64,000 nucleotides of DNA from Quadrisphaera sp. DSM 44207 (lineage in GTDB: Bacteria; Actinomycetota; Actinomycetes; Actinomycetales; Quadrisphaeraceae). The translations under genes were made by a program, and so were the position numbers. Position 1 is the first letter of the stretch. The number at the start of each line of letters is the position of its first letter. Of the stretch, positions 56,107 to 64,000 are shown piece after piece. The stretch covers positions 372,001-436,000 of the forward strand of contig NZ_FNKA01000003.1 of the NCBI RefSeq assembly GCF_900101335.1, in the 5' to 3' direction. The notes under the pieces are model-generated. The model ran no database searches and was not told the origin of the DNA. It saw nothing but the letters and a program-made list of their open reading frames with translations.

Positions 56107-57223
56107 GCAGCACGCGGTAGTGGTAGCGGTGGTGGTCGGTGAAGCCGGCGCCGCGGTACAGCGCCCGCGCCGCGGCGTTGTCCCTCTCCACCTGCAGCGC
56201 CAGCCGCTGCGCCCCGGCGGAGGCCGCCCAGCCGGCCAGCGCCGTCAGCAGGGCGCGGCCCAGGCCGCGGCGCCGGTGCTCCGGCGCGACGTGCACCGCG
56301 GCCAGCGCGCCCTCGGTGCCGACCACGGCGGCGCGCGCGGCCGCCGCGGTGCGGGCGCCCTCGCGCACCGTCGCGAACGCGCGCACGGGAGGGCCCGTGA
56401 GCACGGCGAGGGCCGCCGGGGACGGCGGGTCGCCGGCGCGGGGCTCCAGCGACAGCCAGCCGGCGTCCGGGTCCTCGGCCAGGGTCAGCGCCAGGCCGTC
56501 GGGCAGCGCGGGCCCCGCCCCTGCCCCTGACCCCGGCCCGGCGCCCGAGCCCGGCCCTGACCCTGGCCCGGCGCCAGCGCCGGCCGCGACGGCCACCGGC
56601 GCCGTCATCACCAGCGCGGGCAAGACGACGCGGTAGCCGCGCTGCTGCAGCAGGTGGTCCAGCTCCCCGCCGTGCGGCGCGTCGAGCGCGGCGGGCACCG
56701 CCACGGCCGGAGCGATGCCCCGGCGGGCGGAGAAGTCCTCCACGGCGCTCACGGCCTCGCCCTGCGGCACCCCCGGGTCGCCCAGCGGCAGCGCCGAGTT
56801 GGCCCGGTGCGTGAACCCGCCGGCGGCCCGCAGCGCCCAGCCGCCGAGCGGCCGCACCTCCACGGCCGGCCAGCTGGCGGCCAGCGCCGCCTCCAGCTCC
56901 ACGACGGGGACCGGAAGTGCATGATCACCGGAGGGGAGGGCGGAGGGGAGGGCGGAGGCGGGCGCGCCGGGGCGGGCGGCCGGGGGTGGCGGCACGGGAC
57001 GGGCCGCGACGACGTCCCCGCCCGCCACGCGCACCACGGCGCCGTCGGGGCGGCGCACCGCCAGGCCGGCGGCGTCGAGCGCGACGAGCTCGCCGAGCAC
57101 GTCCGTGGCGCGCCCGTCGGGCAGCCGGGAGCGCACGACGACGCGGCGCCCGACGTCGCCGGGGCCCAGCCGCAGCAGGCGCGCGCGGGCGCTGCCGCCG
57201 TGGTCGCTCAGGGGACCCTCCAC
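56102..57223 (-). CDS. Two-domain GNAT acetyltransferase
   Basis: 373 residues. The N-terminal ~70 residues form an SH3-like barrel (RVVVRSRLPDGRATDVLGEL, VVRVAGGDVVAARPVP) as in mycobacterial Rv0428c-type proteins; the middle is a divergent GNAT-like half (HRANSALPLGDPGVPQGEAV), and the C-terminal GNAT has [20 protein letters not shown] and LQVERDNAAARALYRGAGFT. A Gly/Pro/Ala/Ser linker of repeated GPGSG units lies at 56513-56590. GTG 57223 follows GAGGG. The target is unknown. Confidence 0.9.
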   Translation of the reverse strand: MEGPLSDHGGSARARLLRLGPGDVGRRVVVRSRLPDGRATDVLGELVALDAAGLAVRRPDGAVVRVAGGDVVAARPVPPPPAARPGAPASALPSALPSGDHALPVPVVELEAALAASWPAVEVRPLGGWALRAAGGFTHRANSALPLGDPGVPQGEAVSAVEDFSARRGIAPAVAVPAALDAPHGGELDHLLQQRGYRVVLPALVMTAPVAVAAGAGAGPGSGPGSGAGPGSGAGAGPALPDGLALTLAEDPDAGWLSLEPRAGDPPSPAALAVLTGPPVRAFATVREGARTAAAARAAVVGTEGALAAVHVAPEHRRRGLGRALLTALAGWAASAGAQRLALQVERDNAAARALYRGAGFTDHHRYHYRVLR

Positions 57224-57308
57224 GTGACCCTCGGGGTGACGGCGCGGGCAGGTCGGCGATACTAGGGGCAGCCCCGTCCCGCTCCCGCTCCGCCAGGAAG
57301 GCCCTCCT

Positions 57309-57629
57309 GTGACGTACGTGATCGCCCAGCCCTGCGTGGACCTCAAGGACCGGGCCTGCGTCGAGGAGTGCCCGGTCGACTGCATCTACGAGGGCGACCG
57401 GGCCCTGTACATCCACCCCGACGAGTGCGTGGACTGCGGCGCCTGCGAGCCGGTGTGCCCGGTGGAGGCCATCTACTACGAGGACGACGTCCCCGAGCAG
57501 TGGGCCGACTACACCACGGACAACGCGGCCTTCTTCGAGGACCTCGGCTCCCCGGGCGGCGCCGCGAAGATGGGCGTGATCTCCAAGGACGGCCCGCTCG
57601 TGGCCTCCCTGCCGCCGCAGGAGCACTGA
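57309..57629 (+). CDS. fdxA: 7Fe ferredoxin
   Basis: 106 residues. The first Cys set C-x7-C-x3-C-P ([17 protein letters not shown]) binds a [3Fe-4S] and the second ([15 protein letters not shown]) a [4Fe-4S] cluster; the ~45-residue C-terminal extension is typical of actinobacterial FdxA/FdxC. It is an electron carrier in the cytosol. GTG 57309 follows GGAAGG; GATACT (57258-57263) is a possible -10 box. The dapC gene follows directly, as in M. tuberculosis (Rv1177-Rv1178). Confidence 0.96.
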   Translation: MTYVIAQPCVDLKDRACVEECPVDCIYEGDRALYIHPDECVDCGACEPVCPVEAIYYEDDVPEQWADYTTDNAAFFEDLGSPGGAAKMGVISKDGPLVASLPPQEH

Positions 57630-57655
57630 GCGCCCTGGACGCCGCCAGCGCGCCG

Positions 57656-58810
57656 GTGGCCGCCGCGCTGAGCGGCACCCCGGACGACCAGCCCAGCGGC
57701 GGCCGCTGGTCCGCGCTGCCGGACTTCCCCTGGGACGCGCTCGTCCCCGCCGGAGAGCGCGCCCGGGCCCACCCCGGCGGCATCGTCGACCTGTCGGTGG
57801 GCACGCCGGTGGACCCCACACCCGCCGTGGTGCAGGAGGCGCTGCGCCGCGCCGCGGACGCCCCCGGCTACCCCGCGGTGGTGGGCACCCCCGCGCTGCG
57901 CGAGGCCGTGGCCGCCTGGGCGGCCCGCAGCCGCGGCGTCCCGGACCTGGACCCGGCCGCCGTCCTGCCCACCGTCGGCTCCAAGGAGCTCGTGGCGTGG
58001 CTGCCGACGCTGCTCGGCCTCGGGCCCGGGGACGTCGTCGTCCACCCGGCGGTGGCCTACCCCACGTACGACGTCGGGGCCCGCCTCGCCGGGGCGACGC
58101 CGCTGCCGGTGCCGGCCGGGGAGCTGCCGGACCTGCGCGCCGGGACCGGGCGGGTGCGCCTGGTGTGGGTCAACTCGCCCTCCAACCCCACCGGGGAGGT
58201 CCTCGACGCCGGGCGGCTGCGCGAGGTGGTGCGCTGGGCCCGCTCGGTGGGCGCCGTCGTCGCCAGCGACGAGTGCTACGCCGAGCTGGCCTGGGACGTC
58301 GACGACGTGCCGAGCGTGCTGGACCCGCGCGTGTGCGAGGGCGGCCACGAGGGCCTGCTGCTCGTCTCGTCCCTGTCCAAGCGCTCCAACCTCGCGGGCT
58401 ACCGCGGCGGGTTCGTGGCGGGCGACCCGGCGCTGGTCGCCGCGCTGGTCGCCGTCCGCAAGCACGCGGGGATGATCGTGCCCGCGCCCGTGCAGGCGGC
58501 GGTGGCGGCGGCGCTGGGGGACGACGCCCACGTGGCCGAGCAGCGCGAGCGCTACCGGCGCCGGCGCGAGGCCCTGCTGCCGGCCCTGGACGCCGCGGGC
58601 CTGTCCGTGCCCGGCTCCCCGGCGGGCCTGTACCTGTGGGCCACGCGCGGGGAGGACGCGTGGGCCACCGTGGCCGACCTCGCCGAGCGCGGCGTCCTCG
58701 TCGCGCCCGGCTCCTTCTACGGACCCCTCGGCGCCCGCTGGGTGCGCGTCGCCCTGACCGCCAGCGACGAGCGGGTGCGGGCGGGTGTGACGCGGCTCAC
58801 CCCGCCCTGA
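57656..58810 (+). CDS. dapC: Succinyldiaminopimelate transaminase DapC
   Basis: 384 residues of the class I/II PLP aminotransferase fold. The family start LPDFPWDALVPAGERARAHP, then GIVDLSVGTPVDPTP, is diagnostic of DapC. PLP contacts: VNSPSNPTGEVLD (Asn), DECYAELAW (Asp/Tyr) and the Schiff-base Lys in SSLSKRSNLAGYRGG. Converts N-succinyl-2-amino-6-ketopimelate to N-succinyl-LL-DAP with glutamate. The start is uncertain: GTG 57656 is used here, but the open frame reaches back to CTG 57626, overlapping the ferredoxin stop. Confidence 0.93.
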   Translation: MAAALSGTPDDQPSGGRWSALPDFPWDALVPAGERARAHPGGIVDLSVGTPVDPTPAVVQEALRRAADAPGYPAVVGTPALREAVAAWAARSRGVPDLDPAAVLPTVGSKELVAWLPTLLGLGPGDVVVHPAVAYPTYDVGARLAGATPLPVPAGELPDLRAGTGRVRLVWVNSPSNPTGEVLDAGRLREVVRWARSVGAVVASDECYAELAWDVDDVPSVLDPRVCEGGHEGLLLVSSLSKRSNLAGYRGGFVAGDPALVAALVAVRKHAGMIVPAPVQAAVAAALGDDAHVAEQRERYRRRREALLPALDAAGLSVPGSPAGLYLWATRGEDAWATVADLAERGVLVAPGSFYGPLGARWVRVALTASDERVRAGVTRLTPP

Positions 58811-58849
58811 GGCGGGCGCGGGCGACGCGCCGCCGAGCTCGTGGGGTTG

Positions 58850-58880
58850 TTGACGGTCGCGCCGCGGAGGCGGGTACCGT
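58850..58880 (+). promoter_or_regulatory. Promoter of the citrate synthase gene
   Basis: TTGACG (58850-58855), 19-base spacer, TACCGT (58875-58880), 69 bases before the ATG. Confidence 0.55.
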
Positions 58881-58948
58881 CCGCCGCGGGCGACGCAGCC
58901 GACCCGGCCCCGCGCCCCCGTGCCACCGCACCCGGAGGAGCCCGTCCG

Positions 58949-60271
<1,323 letters not shown>

Positions 60272-60280
60272 CGGGACGGG

Positions 60281-60312
60281 CGCCGCCGGCGGGTCAGCCG
60301 TCGCCGGCGGCG
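60281..60312. terminator. Convergent terminator between gltA and the lysozyme-like gene
   Basis: CGCCGCCGGCG (60281-60291) and CGCCGGCGGCG (60302-60312) pair perfectly; the 10-base loop contains the minus-strand stop codon (60294-60296). Confidence 0.8.
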
Positions 60313-61304
60313 ACCTGCACCAGCGCGGCCCCGGGCGGGGCGGCCAGGGCGGCGTCCTCGCCCTCGACCGGCTGCCAGCCGGCCTCGGGGTCCTCGCGCC
60401 GCCACACCCGCCCCTCGGTCGCGACGGAGACGACCTGCAGGTCCGCGGCGTGGGCCACGGCCCAGTGCGCGAGCGACCACCCCTCCCGGACGGCGTCCGG
60501 GCCCGTGCCGCCCGCGCCGAGGACGACGTCCGCGCCGTCGTCGACGGGGGTGGTCGGCACGCCGTCGCCGCGCTCGGCGTGCAGGCGCTGGACCACGGCG
60601 GCGGTGCGCGGCCAGTACCCGTCCTCGCCCGGGCGCTGGGCCTGCGCCCCCTCGACCGGGCGCAGGCGGCAGGTCAGCGCGGCGGGCGAGTACCCGGTCA
60701 GCGCCGACGCGTAGGCGCGCCCCTCCGGCTCGTGGTCGGCGTACGCCAGCGGGAAGCCCGAGCGCTGCACGCGCTGGGCGACGTCGGTGATGGGCAGGTC
60801 CTCGTAGCCGTCGACCTGCACGAGCACGTCGTAGAACGCGCCGGTGGAGTGCAGCGGGTCCTGGACCTGCTCCGGCGTGCCCCAGCCCTGCGAGGGCCGC
60901 TGCTGGAACAGCCCCAGGGAGTCGCGGTCGCCGTAGGCGATGTTGCGCAGCTTCGACTCCTGCACCGCGGTGGCCAGCGCGATCGTCGCCGCCCGCGCGG
61001 GCAGGCCCCGCTGCTGCGCGACCGCCGTGATCAGCGCGGCGTTGCCGGCCTGGTCCGGCGCCAGGTCGTGCTCGACGCCGTCGGCGAGGGCCGTGCACCG
61101 CTCGACGAGCACGGTGGAGCCGTCGGGCAGCACCTGCTGCACGCCCGCCCAGACCCCGCCGCCGAGGACGCCGAGGACGGCCGTGATCCCCAGGGCGCGC
61201 AGCAGGGAGCGGCGCACCCCCTCCCGCCCGCCCTCGCCGCGCCGCGGCGGCGGCGGGGCCGGGCGCCGCCGCGGCGCGGCGGGGCGGGCGGCGGTCGCGC
61301 TCAA
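60294..61304 (-). CDS. Membrane-anchored lysozyme-like (transglycosylase-fold) protein
   Basis: 336 residues. A basic Pro/Arg-rich head, one helix ([20 protein letters not shown]), then a lysozyme-like domain (about 80-190): [20 protein letters not shown] with Glu in the catalytic position, [38 protein letters not shown]. It is expected to face the wall and act on peptidoglycan. The start could be TTG 61304, overlapping the dapD stop (TTGA), or GTG 61217, preceded by GGGAGGG. It is often mis-annotated as a heavy metal transporter. Confidence 0.8.
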   Translation of the reverse strand: MSATAARPAAPRRRPAPPPPRRGEGGREGVRRSLLRALGITAVLGVLGGGVWAGVQQVLPDGSTVLVERCTALADGVEHDLAPDQAGNAALITAVAQQRGLPARAATIALATAVQESKLRNIAYGDRDSLGLFQQRPSQGWGTPEQVQDPLHSTGAFYDVLVQVDGYEDLPITDVAQRVQRSGFPLAYADHEPEGRAYASALTGYSPAALTCRLRPVEGAQAQRPGEDGYWPRTAAVVQRLHAERGDGVPTTPVDDGADVVLGAGGTGPDAVREGWSLAHWAVAHAADLQVVSVATEGRVWRREDPEAGWQPVEGEDAALAAPPGAALVQVAAGDG

Positions 61305-62260
61305 TTGGCGTGCAGGGCGGGGTCGAGGGCCACGGCCGTCCCGGCCCGCGGCAGCGCCTCGACCGCCCCGGTGCCCGAGTTGCGGCGGAAGAGCAGGCCC
61401 GAGGAGCCCGACAGGTCCAGCGCCTTGACCGTGCGGGGCTCCCCGCCCCGCCCGGGCTCCGGGTGCAGCAGCACGCGCGTGCCCGCCGTGACGTACAGGC
61501 CGGCCTCCACGACGCAGTCGTCCCCGAGGCTGATCCCCACGCCGGCGTTCGCCCCCACCAGGGAGCGCTCGCCGATGGAGACCACCTGCCGTCCGCCGCC
61601 GGAGAGGGTGCCCATGATCGACGCCCCGCCCCCGACGTCCGAGCCCGCGCCCACCACGACGCCGGCGGAGATCCGGCCCTCGACCATGGACGGGCCGAGG
61701 GTGCCGGCGTTGAAGTTGACGAAGCCCTCGTGCATGACGGTGGTGCCCTCGGCCAGGTGGGCGCCCAGGCGCACGCGGTCGGCGTCCGCGACGCGCACGC
61801 CGGCGGGGACGACGTAGTCGGTCATGCGCGGGAACTTGTCGACGCCGAGCACCTGCACCGGCCCGGCGGAGGCGCGCAGCCGCAGCCGCGCGGCCTCGAA
61901 GCCCGCGACGGCGCACGGGCCGTGGTTGGTCCACACCACGTTCGCGAGCACCCCGAAGATCCCCTCGAGGGAGACGCCGTGGGGGGCGACCAGGCGCGCG
62001 GAGAGCAGGTGCAGGCGCAGGTAGGCGTCGGGGGCGTCGGCGGGGGCGGCGTCCAGGTCGACCACCGTGCGCGCCACCGCCAGGGACACGCCCCGGGCGG
62101 GGTCCTTCCCCTCGAGCGCGGCGAGGTCGGCGGGGACGGCGTAGGGGCCGCTGGAGCCCTCCGGCGGCTCGCCGAGGGCGGGGGAGGGGTACCAGGTGTC
62201 GAGCACCGTCCCGTCCTCGGCGGTCGTGACCAGGCCGAACCCCCACGCGCTGCGGCTCAT
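61301..62260 (-). CDS. dapD: Tetrahydrodipicolinate N-succinyltransferase, actinobacterial type
   Basis: 319 residues. N-terminal domain ([20 protein letters not shown]), then a left-handed beta-helix of hexapeptide repeats ([60 protein letters not shown]) with the catalytic Glu in HEGF and the Ser/Gly loop SIMGTLSGG. Makes N-succinyl-2-amino-6-ketopimelate for the DAP/lysine pathway. ATG 62260; the -10 box TACTCT ends 7 bases before it. Downstream it overlaps the lysozyme-like gene. Confidence 0.96.
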   Translation of the reverse strand: MSRSAWGFGLVTTAEDGTVLDTWYPSPALGEPPEGSSGPYAVPADLAALEGKDPARGVSLAVARTVVDLDAAPADAPDAYLRLHLLSARLVAPHGVSLEGIFGVLANVVWTNHGPCAVAGFEAARLRLRASAGPVQVLGVDKFPRMTDYVVPAGVRVADADRVRLGAHLAEGTTVMHEGFVNFNAGTLGPSMVEGRISAGVVVGAGSDVGGGASIMGTLSGGGRQVVSIGERSLVGANAGVGISLGDDCVVEAGLYVTAGTRVLLHPEPGRGGEPRTVKALDLSGSSGLLFRRNSGTGAVEALPRAGTAVALDPALHAN

Positions 62261-62300
62261 GGCGCCCAGAGTAGGTCGGTGCGCCCGTAGTGTCGGGAAG
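62261..62300. promoter_or_regulatory. Overlapping divergent promoters of dapD and dapE
   Basis: dapE: -10 TAGTGT (62288-62293), 7 bases before ATG 62301. dapD: -10 TACTCT (minus strand, 62273-62268), 7 bases before ATG 62260, with CCGACA (62296-62291 minus) as -35 at 17-base spacing. The dapD -35 and the dapE -10 occupy the same bases. Confidence 0.7.
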
Positions 62301-63395
62301 ATGAGCGAGACCGCGGCCCTTCCCGTCCTGGACCTGCGCGGGGACGTCGTCGACCTGGCCAGGGCGCTGTGCGACGTGCCGTCCGTCAGCGGCGAGGAGG
62401 CGGCGCTCGCCGACCTCGTCGAGGCCGCGCTGCGCGACCTGGGCCACCTGGAGGTGCTGCGCGACGGGGACGCGGTGCTCGCCCGCACGTCGCTCGGCCG
62501 GGCCGAGCGGGTCGTCGTCGCGGGCCACCTGGACACGGTGCCGATCGCGGGCAACGTGCCGTCGCGGCTCTCGGGCAGCGGCGAGGACGCCGTGCTCGTC
62601 GGGCGCGGCAGCGTGGACATGAAGTCCGGGGTCGCCGTCCAGCTCGCCGTGGCCGCCGCCGTGGTCGAGCCGGTGCGGGACGTGACGTGGGTCTTCTACG
62701 ACCACGAGGAGGTCGAGTCGGCGCTGAACGGGCTCGGCCGGATCTCGCGCGAGCACCCCGAGTGGCTGGCGGGGGACTTCGCGGTGCTGTGCGAGCCGTC
62801 GGGCGCGACCGTGGAGGGCGGGTGCCAGGGCACCCTGCGCGCCGAGGTGGTGGTGCGGGGGCGGGCGGCGCACGCGGCGCGGTCGTGGACCGGGGTGAAC
62901 GCGATCCACGGCGCGGGGAAGGTGCTGGCGCGGCTGGCGGCGCACGAGGCGCGCGTCGTCGACGTCGACGGGCTGACCTACCGCGAGGGCCTGAACGCGG
63001 TGCGGATCGAGGGCGGGATCGCCGGCAACGTCATCCCGGACCGGTGCCGGGTGGAGGTCAACTTCCGGTACGCCCCGGACCGGTCGCCGGCCGAGGCCGA
63101 GGCGCACGTGCGGTCGGTGCTCGAGGGGTTCGACGTGCGGGTCACCGACAACGCGCCGGGCGCGCGGCCGGGGCTGCAGCACCCGGCGGCGGCGGCGTTC
63201 GTCGCGGCCATCGGCCGCCCGCCGGCGCCGAAGCTGGGGTGGACGGACGTCGCCCGCTTCGCCGCGATCGGCGTGCCGGCGGTCAACTTCGGGCCCGGTG
63301 ACCCGGTGCAGGCGCACACGGACGGGGAGCAGTGCCCGGTGGCGCAGATCCGCGAGTGCGAGCGCGCGCTGGCGGCGTGGCTCAGCGAGGTCTAG
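62301..63395 (+). CDS. dapE: Succinyl-diaminopimelate desuccinylase
   Basis: 364 residues, M20 metallopeptidase. [14 protein letters not shown] (His ~76, Asp ~78), [10 protein letters not shown] with the bridging Asp, [15 protein letters not shown] with catalytic Glu pair, and a final [15 protein letters not shown] region with the last His. The dimerisation domain holds [18 protein letters not shown]. Releases succinate from N-succinyl-LL-DAP. Divergent from dapD; the leaderless -10 box TAGTGT precedes the ATG. Confidence 0.95.
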   Translation: MSETAALPVLDLRGDVVDLARALCDVPSVSGEEAALADLVEAALRDLGHLEVLRDGDAVLARTSLGRAERVVVAGHLDTVPIAGNVPSRLSGSGEDAVLVGRGSVDMKSGVAVQLAVAAAVVEPVRDVTWVFYDHEEVESALNGLGRISREHPEWLAGDFAVLCEPSGATVEGGCQGTLRAEVVVRGRAAHAARSWTGVNAIHGAGKVLARLAAHEARVVDVDGLTYREGLNAVRIEGGIAGNVIPDRCRVEVNFRYAPDRSPAEAEAHVRSVLEGFDVRVTDNAPGARPGLQHPAAAAFVAAIGRPPAPKLGWTDVARFAAIGVPAVNFGPGDPVQAHTDGEQCPVAQIRECERALAAWLSEV

Positions 63396-63443
63396 GCCAA
63401 GCCGGTCCGGGCCGGTGCCACGGGCACGACGCCCTGGATCGTC

Positions 63444-63472
63444 TTGGCCCAGACGTTCTGGCGTCGTACGAT
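63444..63472 (+). promoter_or_regulatory. Promoter of the MBL-fold gene
   Basis: -35 TTGGCC (63444-63449), 17-base spacer, -10 TACGAT (63467-63472), which ends 6 bases before the GTG at 63479: a well-formed leaderless promoter. Confidence 0.7.
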
Positions 63473-63478
63473 CCGGGT

Positions 63479-64000
63479 GTGTCGCCCCTTCCTGCGCCTC
63501 CTGCCTGGGAGCAGCCCCTTCCCGAGGCCACCCCGCCACCGGAGGTGGCCGTCTACCAGCTGCCCACCGGCACGTACGAGACCCGAGCGGCCTTCGCCGT
63601 CCGCGGCGGGTCGTTGCGCGACAAGCGCCAGTTCGCCGCGACGGCCGTCCTGGTGCACCACCCGAGGGGCGACCTCCTCATCGACGCGGGCTTCGGCTCC
63701 GGCGTCGCCGCGCACGTCGCGACCCTCCCGCGGATCCAGCGCGCTCCGCACTCGGTGACCAGGACGGTGAGCGAGCAGCTCGACGCCAGCGGCTGGGACC
63801 GCAGCCGGCTGCTCGGCGTGCTGGTGACCCACTCCCACTGGGACCACGTGAGCGGTCTCGACGACCTGCAGCTGCCGATCTGGATGAACGCGGCCGAGCT
63901 GCACCACGCGGCCGAGGCGGCGGACGGGGCGGTGTTCCGCGCCGTGTCCGCGGGCCACGAGATCCGCGAGTACGCCGTCGACGGCCCGGCGCACCTCGGC
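63479..64000 (+). CDS. Metallo-beta-lactamase-fold hydrolase (3' partial)
   Basis: At least 174 residues; runs out of the window. A Pro-rich start (SPLPAPPAWEQPLPEATPPP) precedes VAVYQLPTGTYETRAAFAVR, AVLVHHPRGDLLIDAGFGSG and the zinc motif VTHSHWDHVSGLDD (THxHxDH with Ser-His-Trp in the middle). Resembles AHL-lactonase/quorum-quenching and other small MBL hydrolases, but the substrate is not predictable. The C-terminal half is not visible. Confidence 0.9.
   Translation, partial: MSPLPAPPAWEQPLPEATPPPEVAVYQLPTGTYETRAAFAVRGGSLRDKRQFAATAVLVHHPRGDLLIDAGFGSGVAAHVATLPRIQRAPHSVTRTVSEQLDASGWDRSRLLGVLVTHSHWDHVSGLDDLQLPIWMNAAELHHAAEAADGAVFRAVSAGHEIREYAVDGPAHLG

Noticed and set aside
56513-56590. Separate small gene on the plus strand in the acetyltransferase linker
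   Set aside because: It is the antisense of a Gly/Pro/Ala repeat linker and has no start signals.

Overview
This 64-kb window is very GC-rich (roughly 73-75% by eye), starts many genes with GTG, and carries marker genes of the Actinomycetota: a GAF-ANTAR regulator, the mycothiol deacetylase MshB, the actinobacterial long form of DapD, a 7Fe ferredoxin next to DapC, and VanW-type and SigE-family ECF proteins. The order typA / LpqW-like lipoprotein / mshB / ferredoxin / dapC / dapD / dapE follows the arrangement known from Mycobacterium tuberculosis (Rv1165-Rv1202). The general gene style would fit a Kineococcus-like actinobacterium, but the genus cannot be settled from the sequence alone. No tRNA, rRNA, CRISPR array, insertion sequence or prophage was found.

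Layout. 0-4.5 kb: end of ychF, a DUF4396 membrane protein behind a CsoR-type operator, a GAF-ANTAR regulator, two small unknown genes and an autoregulated MerR regulator. 4.5-10.8 kb is a decayed stretch: a FAD monooxygenase remnant meeting another fragment head-on, an MFS exporter, an unknown gene and a MerR gene each broken by one missing base, half an FtsX permease, and the N-terminal stub of an NAD(P)-binding protein. 10.9-20.4 kb: a quinone oxidoreductase behind a clear promoter/operator, a GGDEF-EAL protein, a fasciclin lipoprotein / ECF sigma / membrane protein operon, membrane proteins and a NarL-type two-component pair. 20.5-29.1 kb: a lipoprotein and a four-gene MacB/FtsX-type ABC cassette (two ATPases, one with a one-base deletion, and two giant permeases). 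29.2-39.6 kb: arginase-family protein plus AAA ATPase, carotenoid oxygenase, LysR with a divergent SnoaL-like gene, GrpB, MFS, MpaB-family protein and a Pro/Thr/Glu-rich surface protein. 39.8-45.6 kb: a complete oligopeptide ABC importer. 45.8-64 kb: the conserved housekeeping block (LpqW-like, Nudix, TypA, MshB, FtsH-like protease, flavin reductase, VanW protein, GNAT, ferredoxin, DapC, citrate synthase, lytic-transglycosylase-like protein, DapD, DapE, and the start of a metallo-beta-lactamase-fold protein). DapC, DapD and DapE supply three of the succinylase-branch steps to diaminopimelate/lysine.

Three genome-style signals stand out. Many genes have a TAnnnT -10 box ending 6-8 bases before the start codon, predicting leaderless transcripts; at dapD/dapE two such promoters overlap face to face in a 40-base gap. 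Intergenic regions hold a family of GATCATG/GTGATCA palindromes and long perfect hairpins. Many proteins carry in-frame 9-24-bp tandem repeats at termini or linkers. Four single-base deletions, mostly in G/C runs, break otherwise well-conserved genes and are either recent mutations or sequencing errors.
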